Assembly: GCA_021849765.1 (NCBI GenBank) | Contig: JAJZSM010000122.1 | Coordinates: 1 to 5,315 of the forward strand | Reading direction: 5' to 3' | From: Actinomycetes bacterium | GTDB taxonomy: Bacteria > Actinomycetota > Acidimicrobiia > Acidimicrobiales > RAAP-2 | DNA: 5,315 bases | Shown here: positions 1 through 5,315 of the stretch, piece by piece | Numbering within the stretch: position 1 is the first letter of the stretch | Layout: each line of letters begins with the position of its first letter | Made by a program: the position numbers and the translations under genes | Notes under the pieces: generated by a model | Database searches by the model: none | Told to the model about the DNA's origin: nothing | The model's input: only the letters and a program-made list of their open reading frames with translations

Positions 1-851
1 AAGTCGCCGTCGGTCACGGCGGTCGCCGAGAAGTAGCAGTTGTCACCGGTCACGAGTTCATCGGTGGTGAGCACTCGGTCGAGGTCGTAGCCCATCGCCT
101 CGGCGGTCTCGCGCTCGACCTCGTCGCGAGGGTACAGCACGCCTTGGATCTCGCCACCGAGCCCCTTCAACGCGGCGGCGGCGATGACACCCTCGGGCGT
201 GCCGCCGATGCCGAGGAGGAGGTCGGCGCCGGAGTTCGGCCAGCCGGTCGCGATGGCGCCGGTCACGTCGCCGTCCGAGATCAACAGGACCCGAGCGCCG
301 GCCTCGCGGATCTCGCTGATCAACTCGTGGTGGCGGGGGCGGTCGAGCACGACGACGCCCAACTCCTGGACCGGCTTGCCGAGTCGCTTGGCGAGCTCGC
401 GCAGGTTCTCAGTGGGGGTCGCGTTGATGTCAACGGCGCCGCGCCCGCGTGGGCCGACCGCGATTTTGCGCATGTAGACACACGGGCCCGGATTGAACAT
501 GGTGCCGCGTTCCGAGAGCGCGATCACCGAGACCGCACCCTTACGGCCCAGGGCCGTCATCGTCGTGCCGTCGATGGGGTCGACGGCCACGTCGACCAGG
601 GGCGGCTGACCGTTCCCGATGTGCTCGCCGTTGTAAAGCATCGGCGCCTCATCCTTCTCGCCCTCGCCAATGACGACGATGCCGTCCATGGCGACCGCGC
701 CGAGCACGAAACGCATGGCGTCCACGGCCGCGCCGTCGGCCGCATTCTTGTCGCCGCGACCGGCCCAGCGAGCGGCGGCGATGGCGGCGGCCTCGGTCAC
801 ACGAATCATTTCCAGGGCGAGATTACGGTCTGGTTCTGACGGTGGTTGCAC
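1..851 (-). CDS. glpX: Class II fructose-1,6-bisphosphatase GlpX, N-terminal 283 residues (C-terminus off the left edge)
   Basis: This cytosolic enzyme hydrolyses fructose 1,6-bisphosphate to fructose 6-phosphate and phosphate in gluconeogenesis; in some bacteria the family also acts on sedoheptulose 1,7-bisphosphate. Reading the minus strand from the GTG at 851 gives a continuous frame starting MQPPSEPDRNLALEM, the typical GlpX N-terminus. Family motifs follow in order: RGDKNAADGAAV (about 32-43), GEGEKDEAPML (62-72), the lithium-sensitive phosphatase signature DPIDGTT (91-97), SDGDV (192-196) and GIGGTPEGV (214-222), whose Glu220 matches a metal/catalytic Glu of characterised GlpX. The frame is still open at position 1, after AVTDGD, so roughly 40-60 residues are missing compared with the usual 320-340. 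GTG 851 is preferred over the ATG at 809 because the latter would remove the conserved PDRNLALE segment. No Shine-Dalgarno sequence precedes the GTG, and a possible -10 box lies 7 bases upstream, so the mRNA may be leaderless. The gene is divergent from murA. Confidence 0.95.
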   Translation of the reverse strand, partial: MQPPSEPDRNLALEMIRVTEAAAIAAARWAGRGDKNAADGAAVDAMRFVLGAVAMDGIVVIGEGEKDEAPMLYNGEHIGNGQPPLVDVAVDPIDGTTMTALGRKGAVSVIALSERGTMFNPGPCVYMRKIAVGPRGRGAVDINATPTENLRELAKRLGKPVQELGVVVLDRPRHHELISEIREAGARVLLISDGDVTGAIATGWPNSGADLLLGIGGTPEGVIAAAALKGLGGEIQGVLYPRDEVERETAEAMGYDLDRVLTTDELVTGDNCYFSATAVTDGD

Positions 852-858
852 GATACGA

Positions 859-864
859 AGCGTA
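859..864 (-). promoter_or_regulatory. Putative -10 box of glpX (leaderless arrangement)
   Basis: On the minus strand the hexamer TACGCT fits the TANNNT pattern and ends 7 bases before the GTG start of glpX at 851. This would place the transcription start at or next to the G of the start codon. No convincing -35 hexamer is visible at the expected distance (about 882-887 reads GGACCC), and there is no Shine-Dalgarno sequence. The call rests on spacing and a weak consensus match only. Confidence 0.4.
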
Positions 865-890
865 GCCCGCCCGTCGCGACCGGGTCCGAT

Positions 891-918
891 TTGGGCCCCC
901 TCCCGAAGCGGCAATACT
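891..918 (+). promoter_or_regulatory. Putative murA promoter (-35 TTGGGC, -10 AATACT), leaderless
   Basis: TTGGGC at 891-896 (the TTG of TTGACA is kept) is followed by a 16-base spacer and AATACT at 913-918, which matches TATAAT at four of six positions. Only six bases separate the -10 from the GTG start of murA at 925, so transcription would begin at or beside the start codon. The bases just upstream of the GTG contain no Shine-Dalgarno sequence, consistent with a leaderless message as is common in actinobacteria. The element lies back-to-back with the putative glpX -10 in a 73-bp gap, so the two promoters may interfere or share control. Confidence 0.45.
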
Positions 919-924
919 GGATGG

Positions 925-2187
925 GTGAGTTCGTTGTTGGTCAAGCCCGCGGGTCCCTTGTCGGGCGACGTCCAAGCCTTCGGCGCGAAGAACGCGGTGC
1001 TAAAGCAGATGGCCGCCTGTCTGCTGGCGAGCGGGGTCCACCACCTAAGCAACGTCCCCGCGATCAGCGACGTCGCCGTCATGACCGAGTTGCTGCGAGC
1101 GGTGGGCTGTACGGTGGTCTCGAGCGACCACCGGCTGACCATCACCGTGCCCGACGCGAAGGACCTTCATCCGGTGGCGCCCGCTCACCTCTTCGAGGCG
1201 ATGCGTGCCTCGATCGTCGTACTCGGCCCGTTGCTCGCACGCTGCGGCGAGGCCCACATGGCCCTGCCCGGGGGCGACGACTTCGGGCAGCGACCGATCA
1301 ACTTCCACACCGACGGTTTGTCGGCGATGGGCGCCGACTTCCACAACGACCGCGTCTCGATTCACGCGACGACGACGCGCACCCGGTTGCGCGCGACGCG
1401 GATCACCCTGGAGTACCCGAGCCACACCGCGACGGACAACCTCTTGATGGCCTGCGTGTTGGCCGAAGGCCGCTCGGTCATCGACAACGCCGCGCGCGAA
1501 CCCGAGGTTGAAGACCTGGGCCGCCAGCTCATCGCCATGGGCGCTCGTATCGAGGGTCTCGGTACCTCGCGGCTCACCATCGACGGCGTCGAGTCGCTCA
1601 ACGCGGCCGATCACGAGGTCATCCCCGACCGCGTCGTCGCCGCGACCTATCTCGCGGCGGGACTGATCACCGGCGGCGCGGTTCGGGTCATCGATGCGCG
1701 CGCCGACCACATGGAGATGCTGCTGCGCAAGATCGAGGCGATGGGGGGCATGGTGGACGTCACCGGCCCGGGCATCGTCGTTCGTGGGCCCGCCCGACTG
1801 CGCGGCTGTGACGTCTCGACGTTGCCCTACCCCGGGGTCGCGACGGACTACAAGCCTCTGCTCACCACCATGCTCGCCGTCGCCGACGGGGTCTCAGTCG
1901 TGACCGAGAACCTCTTCGCCGGCCGATTCCGCTACGTCGACGAACTGGTCCGACTGGGATCCAATATCACCACCGACGGCCATCACGCGATGATTCGGGG
2001 CGTGGATCACCTCGTCGGAACGACGGTGCGTGCGACGGACATCCGTGCCGCCGCCGCACTCGTACTCGCGGGGCTCGTCGCGGACGGGGCGACCACCGTC
2101 GAGGGGCTCGAGCACGTCGAGCGCGGGTACGACGACTTCGTGGGACGCCTCACCAGTCTCGGTGCCCGGATCGAGCGTCTTCGATGA
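925..2187 (+). CDS. murA: UDP-N-acetylglucosamine 1-carboxyvinyltransferase MurA (Asp-loop, predicted fosfomycin-insensitive)
   Basis: MurA transfers enolpyruvate from phosphoenolpyruvate to UDP-GlcNAc, the first committed cytoplasmic step of peptidoglycan synthesis. From the GTG at 925 the product is 420 residues, almost identical in length to E. coli MurA (419), and it begins MSSLLVKPAGPLSGDV. Key residues are visible: Lys22-Asn23 in FGAKNAVLK, Arg94 in MRASIVVLGP, the mobile loop LPGGDDFGQRP (114-123), NAAREPEVEDL (188-198), the general-base Asp308 in YPGVATDYK, Arg374 in DIRAAAALVLAG and Arg400 in HVERGYD. The loop residue equivalent to E. coli Cys115, the fosfomycin target, is Asp118, as in M. 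tuberculosis MurA. The segment after Asp308 reads YKP rather than the usual LQPQ/MQAQ. The frame stays open upstream to an ATG at 670, but that stretch overlaps glpX and has no MurA similarity. Its ATGA stop overlaps the next gene's start. A second MurA-like paralogue elsewhere cannot be excluded. Confidence 0.95.
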   Translation: MSSLLVKPAGPLSGDVQAFGAKNAVLKQMAACLLASGVHHLSNVPAISDVAVMTELLRAVGCTVVSSDHRLTITVPDAKDLHPVAPAHLFEAMRASIVVLGPLLARCGEAHMALPGGDDFGQRPINFHTDGLSAMGADFHNDRVSIHATTTRTRLRATRITLEYPSHTATDNLLMACVLAEGRSVIDNAAREPEVEDLGRQLIAMGARIEGLGTSRLTIDGVESLNAADHEVIPDRVVAATYLAAGLITGGAVRVIDARADHMEMLLRKIEAMGGMVDVTGPGIVVRGPARLRGCDVSTLPYPGVATDYKPLLTTMLAVADGVSVVTENLFAGRFRYVDELVRLGSNITTDGHHAMIRGVDHLVGTTVRATDIRAAAALVLAGLVADGATTVEGLEHVERGYDDFVGRLTSLGARIERLR

Positions 2188-3146
2188 TCGCGCGCGAACC
2201 CGACGAGCTGATCGTCCAAGCGGGCACCGGGTCGCGCACGGCCCTGGCGCGTCTGATCACCTACGTCGAGTCCGGCGGCTCGAATCAGCGCGCGACGGTC
2301 TCGCGCGCCTACGCGACGCCCGCCCCCTACGTGGTCGGGCTCACCGGTCCGCCCGGCGCGGGCAAGTCGACGCTCACCGACCAGTTGATCAAGACGGCGC
2401 TCGCGAGTGGCTCATTCGACGGGACCCAGGCCTTCGACCAAGTCGGCGTGCTCTGTGTGGACCCGAGTTCACCCTTCACCGGTGGTGCGATCCTCGGCGA
2501 TCGGATCCGCATGCAGGATCACGCGACCAACGATCACGTCTTCATCCGCTCGATGGCCACGCGCGGCCACCTCGGCGGACTCTCACTCGCCGTGCCCGAC
2601 GCGATCCGGGTCCTCGGCGCGGCGGGGTTCTCGGTGGTGTTCGTCGAGACCGTTGGCGTCGGGCAGATGGAGGTCGACATCGCCTCGGCCGCCGACACGA
2701 CCATCGTGGTTACCAACCCCGGTTGGGGTGATTCAATGCAAGCGAACAAGGCCGGCCTGCTCGAGGTGGCCGACATCTTCGTGATCAACAAGGCCGACCG
2801 AGCGGGGTTGCGTGAGACTCGTCGGGACCTCGAGCAGATGCTCGAGCTCGGCAGCGCCAAAGAGCCCCGTCCGCCGATCCTCGAGACCGTGGCCAGCACG
2901 GGGGCGGGCACCGACGAGCTCTGGCGCGCGATCATCGAGCATCGTCGACTCGTGACCGGCGCCCAACACGACCAGCACCGAGAGACCCAGGCGCGCGCCG
3001 AGTTGGACCGAGTGCTGTCGGTAATGCTGCGCGCGCGCATCGGCGAGCTGGCCGAGGGTTCGGCCTACGCGGACCAGGTCGCAGCGTTGATTGCCGGCAA
3101 GACCGACCCGTATCGGGCGGCTGAGGCGTTACTGTCTGAGACGTGA
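2184..3146 (+). CDS. meaB: MeaB/ArgK-family P-loop GTPase (B12-dependent mutase chaperone type)
   Basis: This 320-residue protein belongs to the G3E-type SIMIBI GTPases of the MeaB/ArgK/MMAA family. Characterised members use GTP hydrolysis to gate adenosylcobalamin delivery to methylmalonyl-CoA mutase or related mutases and to protect the mutase from inactivation. Visible motifs are the Walker A GLTGPPGAGKST (52-63), VDPSSPFTGGAILGDRIRM (92-110), FIRSMATRGHLGGLS (120-134), the G3-like ETVGVGQMEVD (155-165), PGWGDSMQANKAGLLEVADIF (around 179-199) and the G4 motif NKAD (202-205). The C-terminal part from about 260 (ending DPYRAAEALL) fits the helical dimerisation region. Length is normal for the family. 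The ATG at 2184 overlaps the murA stop by four bases (ATGA) and lacks a clear Shine-Dalgarno sequence, implying translational coupling. No mutase, epimerase or cobalamin gene is in view, so the client enzyme is unknown. Old ArgK names (arginine transport kinase) should be disregarded. Confidence 0.9.
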   Translation: MIAREPDELIVQAGTGSRTALARLITYVESGGSNQRATVSRAYATPAPYVVGLTGPPGAGKSTLTDQLIKTALASGSFDGTQAFDQVGVLCVDPSSPFTGGAILGDRIRMQDHATNDHVFIRSMATRGHLGGLSLAVPDAIRVLGAAGFSVVFVETVGVGQMEVDIASAADTTIVVTNPGWGDSMQANKAGLLEVADIFVINKADRAGLRETRRDLEQMLELGSAKEPRPPILETVASTGAGTDELWRAIIEHRRLVTGAQHDQHRETQARAELDRVLSVMLRARIGELAEGSAYADQVAALIAGKTDPYRAAEALLSET

Positions 3147-3595
3147 TTGCCGCGTCGGTCGCTTTCGACCTCCTCTTTCTCGTTCACATCCTCGCCGCCG
3201 TAGCGACGGTTACCGTCGTCGCGGTGATGCGATCCGGGGCTGTGGCGGTCGCCGGCGGCGCCGACGCGGACATCCAACGCCGCCGCTTCCCCGAACGGCG
3301 CAACTGGGCGGCGAGGGTCGTTCATCTCCTGGTCTTGAGCGGTTTGGCCGTTTCAGCGACGGGCGGGAGCGCGGACTCACTAAGTCGGCCCTTCGTGATC
3401 GTGGGCCTGCTGTGCTACCTCGCCATCGCCGGTCACCTTGAGGCGAGGACGTTGCCCCTGGAGCGTACCGTAGCGAACGAGATCGCTCGCGACGGCGTGG
3501 CGGAGGTCGCCAAGGGTCGCCAACTCACGCGCTCGATCGACGTGATCGCGGTCCTGCTCGCCATCGCCCTGATCTCGATGCTCGTGCAGTACTAG
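3143..3595 (+). CDS. Small integral membrane protein of unknown function (about four TM segments)
   Basis: I do not recognise this 150-residue protein. The GTG start at 3143 overlaps the TGA stop of the MeaB gene by four bases (GTGA), so it is very probably translated from the same message. Hydrophobic stretches suggest four membrane segments: about 5-29 (FDLLFLVHILAAVATVTVVA), 57-74 (weaker), 83-98 (FVIVGLLCYLAIAG) and 132-149 (IDVIAVLLAIALISML). An Arg-rich loop (RRRFPERR, 46-53) sits between segments 1 and 2, and a charged loop (about 99-131) between 3 and 4. Histidines fall in or beside three segments (His15, His61, His98), which recalls small four-helix membrane families such as DUF2269-like or haem-carrying proteins; this is only a resemblance. 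No signal peptidase site is obvious. The reading frame is supported by its coupling to the upstream gene and by the coherent hydrophobic pattern. Confidence 0.75.
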   Translation: MIAASVAFDLLFLVHILAAVATVTVVAVMRSGAVAVAGGADADIQRRRFPERRNWAARVVHLLVLSGLAVSATGGSADSLSRPFVIVGLLCYLAIAGHLEARTLPLERTVANEIARDGVAEVAKGRQLTRSIDVIAVLLAIALISMLVQY

Positions 3596-3611
3596 GACCG
3601 AGGCGAGCGAG
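3596..3611. other. 16-bp convergent intergenic gap without visible terminator
   Basis: Only 16 purine-rich bases separate the TAG stop of the plus-strand membrane protein gene from the TAG stop of cysN on the minus strand. No inverted repeat followed by a T-run is visible on either strand. Transcription termination is therefore either Rho-dependent or happens inside the opposing genes, giving overlapping 3' ends. Confidence 0.6.
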
Positions 3612-4868
3612 CTACAGGAAGGCCGCGCGCCCGACCATGCCGGCCGCGACCGTGGCGTTGGTCACCTCGTCAATCAACACGAAGCTTCCCGTGACCCGGT
3701 TGTCCCGGTAGTCGTCGACCACCAGTGGGTCCGCGGTCTGCAACTGGACCAGGCCGATGTCGTTGGTGCGTAGCTCGTCACCGTCTTCGATGGTGAGCGT
3801 GGCCACGTCGACGACGCCGTCGAGCCCGACGATGCGCGCGGGGGTGACCCGCGTCGTGTGCTTCAGGCGGAGGCGCGAGCCGGTCGTGAGCGGGCGTTCG
3901 CCGAACCAGCAGACGGTCGCGGTGATCTCGCGCGTGACTCGCGGCAGCGGCTCACAGGCGAGCAGGTCGCCGCGTCCGGCGTCGGTCTCGTCGGCGAGAG
4001 CCACGTCGATGGAGAGCCCGGCCCCGGCTTGGACGTCGGGACCGTTGTGCAACGTGTTGAGGGCGGTGATCGTTGTCTCGATGCCGGCGGGCAGCAGGGT
4101 GACGACGTCTCCTTCGTGCAGGGTGTCACCGTTGACCATGCCGGCGTAGGTCCGCCCGCCACCGGGCTGGCGCAGGACCCACTGGATGGGCAGGCGAGGG
4201 CCGTTGGTCGAGTTCGTCCAAGCGCCGGCGTCACTCGACTCGAGCGCCTCGAGCACGGTGGGGCCGGGGTACCAGGGGGTGTGATCGGACGCGTCGACGA
4301 CGTTGTCGCCGAGCAGCGCCGAGGTCGGCACGCAGGTGATCGCGTCGAAGCCCAGCTCACCAGCGACGGTCTCCACCTCGTCGACCACGCTCTGGAAGGC
4401 CGCGGGCGACCAGTGCACGGCGTCCATCTTGTTGACCGCCACCACGAGGCCGCGAACGCCGAGCAGCGCCGCGATGCAGAGGTGACGGCGGGTCTGCTCC
4501 TTAAGACCGTGCGCGACGTCCACCACGACGAGCGCGAGGTCCGCCGTGGAGGCACCGGTCGCCATGTTGCGGGTGTACTGCACGTGGCCCGGGCAGTCGG
4601 CGATGATGAACTTGCGTTGCGGGGTCGAGGCGTAGCGGTAGGCGACGTCGATGGTGATGCCCTGCTCGCGTTCGGCGCGCAAGCCGTCGGTCACGAAACT
4701 CAGGTCGAGGTCGCCCACGCCGCGGCGCTCCGAGGCGTTGACCACGGCGTCGAGCTGGTCGTCGAAGAGCTGTCGGGTGTCCACGAGGAGACGGCCGATG
4801 AGCGTGGACTTGCCATCGTCGACCGAGCCGATGGTCGCGAGGCGCAAGATGTCCGACGTGCGCTGCAT
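3612..4868 (-). CDS. cysN: Sulfate adenylyltransferase GTPase subunit CysN (no fused APS kinase)
   Basis: CysN is the GTPase subunit of ATP sulfurylase; coupled to CysD it drives formation of adenosine 5'-phosphosulfate (APS) from ATP and sulfate in assimilatory sulfate reduction. The 418-residue product has an EF-Tu-like G domain (about 8-215) with P-loop GSVDDGKS (14-21), the REQGITIDVAYRY switch I region (67-79), DCPGH (91-95), NKMD (146-149) and TSA (182-184). Beta-barrel domain II spans about 225-310 and domain III about 311-410, ending in the family's GSFVLIDEVTNATVAAGM (394-411). It is shorter than E. coli CysN (475) and lacks the C-terminal CysC kinase domain seen in fused CysNC proteins such as that of M. 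tuberculosis. The ATG at 4868 directly follows the cysD TAA stop (TAAATG), so the pair is translationally coupled; a GAGGG-like stretch inside the cysD end may act as ribosome binding site. Apart from the close resemblance to NodQ N-termini, there is no reason to prefer a nodulation role. Confidence 0.95.
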   Translation of the reverse strand: MQRTSDILRLATIGSVDDGKSTLIGRLLVDTRQLFDDQLDAVVNASERRGVGDLDLSFVTDGLRAEREQGITIDVAYRYASTPQRKFIIADCPGHVQYTRNMATGASTADLALVVVDVAHGLKEQTRRHLCIAALLGVRGLVVAVNKMDAVHWSPAAFQSVVDEVETVAGELGFDAITCVPTSALLGDNVVDASDHTPWYPGPTVLEALESSDAGAWTNSTNGPRLPIQWVLRQPGGGRTYAGMVNGDTLHEGDVVTLLPAGIETTITALNTLHNGPDVQAGAGLSIDVALADETDAGRGDLLACEPLPRVTREITATVCWFGERPLTTGSRLRLKHTTRVTPARIVGLDGVVDVATLTIEDGDELRTNDIGLVQLQTADPLVVDDYRDNRVTGSFVLIDEVTNATVAAGMVGRAAFL

Positions 4869-5315
4869 TTAGAAGTAGCCCTCGCGCTTGCGGTCTTCCA
4901 TCGCGGTTTCAGAGAAGCGATCGTCGGCTCGGGTCGCACCGCGTTCGGAGACGTTCGCCGTCGCCACTTCGTGCACGATGGCCTCGACCGTGACGGCGTT
5001 TGATTCGACGGCGCCGGTGCAGGTGGCGTCGCCAACGGTGCGGTAGCGCACGAGGCGGCGCTCGACGTGCTCGCCGGGGCGAGGTTCGATGAATTCGTTA
5101 ACGGCGAGCCACATCGCGTCTCGACGCACCACATCGCGCTCGTGGGCGAAGTAAATCGGAGGCAGCGCCACGTTCTCACGCGCGATGTACTGCCAGATGT
5201 CGAGTTCGGTCCAGTCCGACAGCGGAAAGGCGCGCAGGTGCTCGCCGGCGTTGACCCGACCCTGGTAGAGCTGCCAGAGCTCGGGGCGCTGCTGGCGAGG
5301 ATCCCACTGTCCGAA
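4869..5315 (-). CDS. cysD: Sulfate adenylyltransferase catalytic subunit CysD, C-terminal 148 residues (N-terminus off the right edge)
   Basis: CysD is the PAPS-reductase-like (adenine nucleotide alpha hydrolase fold) subunit that adenylylates sulfate with ATP to form APS, acting with CysN. The frame enters at position 5315 as FGQWDPRQQRPELWQLY and continues through GEHLRAFPLSDWTELDIWQYI to the end, closely following the C-terminal half of E. coli CysD. Later conserved blocks are PLSDWTE (31-37 of the visible part), RLVRYRTVGD, TGAVESNA and the terminal MEDRKREGYF, the family's usual ending. About 150 N-terminal residues, including the ATP-binding SGGKDS region, must lie beyond the window. 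A GTG at 5171 could look like a start but lies inside the conserved sequence. The TAA stop (4869-4871) abuts the cysN ATG with no spacer. The promoter of this operon is not in view. Confidence 0.95.
   Translation of the reverse strand, partial: FGQWDPRQQRPELWQLYQGRVNAGEHLRAFPLSDWTELDIWQYIARENVALPPIYFAHERDVVRRDAMWLAVNEFIEPRPGEHVERRLVRYRTVGDATCTGAVESNAVTVEAIVHEVATANVSERGATRADDRFSETAMEDRKREGYF

Noticed and set aside
144..839. 231-codon open frame on the plus strand opposite glpX
   Set aside because: The minus strand encodes a clear GlpX with all family motifs. The plus-strand product is Asp/Arg/Gly/Ala-rich without recognisable domains, as expected of a codon-bias shadow.
670..924. N-terminal extension of murA back to an upstream ATG
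   Set aside because: The extension overlaps glpX on the other strand, shows no MurA similarity, and would add 85 residues to a protein that already has the normal length from GTG 925.
1045..1710. 221-codon minus-strand open frame opposite murA
   Set aside because: It is antisense to conserved MurA coding sequence. Its composition (Arg, Gly, Asp, Val) is typical of a GC-driven spurious frame and no motif is visible.
3858..5003. Long open frame of 381 codons on the plus strand opposite cysN and cysD
   Set aside because: It lies antisense to two strongly recognisable genes. Its translation is a low-complexity mix rich in Arg, Gly, Val and Asp, with no family motifs. Such shadow frames are expected in high-GC DNA.
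4869..5171. A short 100-residue gene starting at the GTG at 5171
   Set aside because: The same frame continues upstream to the window edge with the conserved CysD sequence FGQWDP to WQYI, so this is the tail of a larger gene and not a separate small one.

Overview
This window is chromosomal housekeeping DNA from a high-GC bacterium, packed with genes on both strands. Several features suggest an actinomycete relative (Actinomycetota): high GC content, GTG starts, a class II (GlpX-type) fructose-bisphosphatase, a MurA with Asp in place of the catalytic-loop Cys (as in Mycobacterium tuberculosis), and a MeaB-type GTPase. A deep-branching class such as Acidimicrobiia is possible, but that is a guess from general gene style.

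Layout: (1) On the minus strand, positions 1-851 hold the N-terminal 283 residues of GlpX, whose C-terminus lies off the left edge. (2) A 73-bp divergent intergenic region (852-924) appears to hold two back-to-back promoters, and both flanking genes look leaderless. (3) On the plus strand, 925-3595 is a tight three-gene run of murA, a meaB-like GTPase and a small membrane protein, joined by two 4-base start/stop overlaps and so almost certainly one transcript. (4) A 16-bp gap separates this run from a convergent minus-strand pair. (5) That pair is cysD (C-terminal half, running in from the right edge) followed directly by cysN. Together they encode ATP sulfurylase, the first step of sulfate activation.

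Functionally, GlpX serves gluconeogenesis, MurA makes the first committed peptidoglycan precursor, MeaB normally protects or loads adenosylcobalamin in a B12-dependent mutase, and CysDN makes adenosine 5'-phosphosulfate. The genes do not form a single pathway. The points most worth checking are the Cys-to-Asp MurA (predicted fosfomycin insensitivity) with its unusual catalytic-Asp segment, the apparently leaderless divergent promoters, and the coupling of a B12-enzyme chaperone and an unknown membrane protein to murA. I saw no mobile element, RNA gene, CRISPR array or clear new system.
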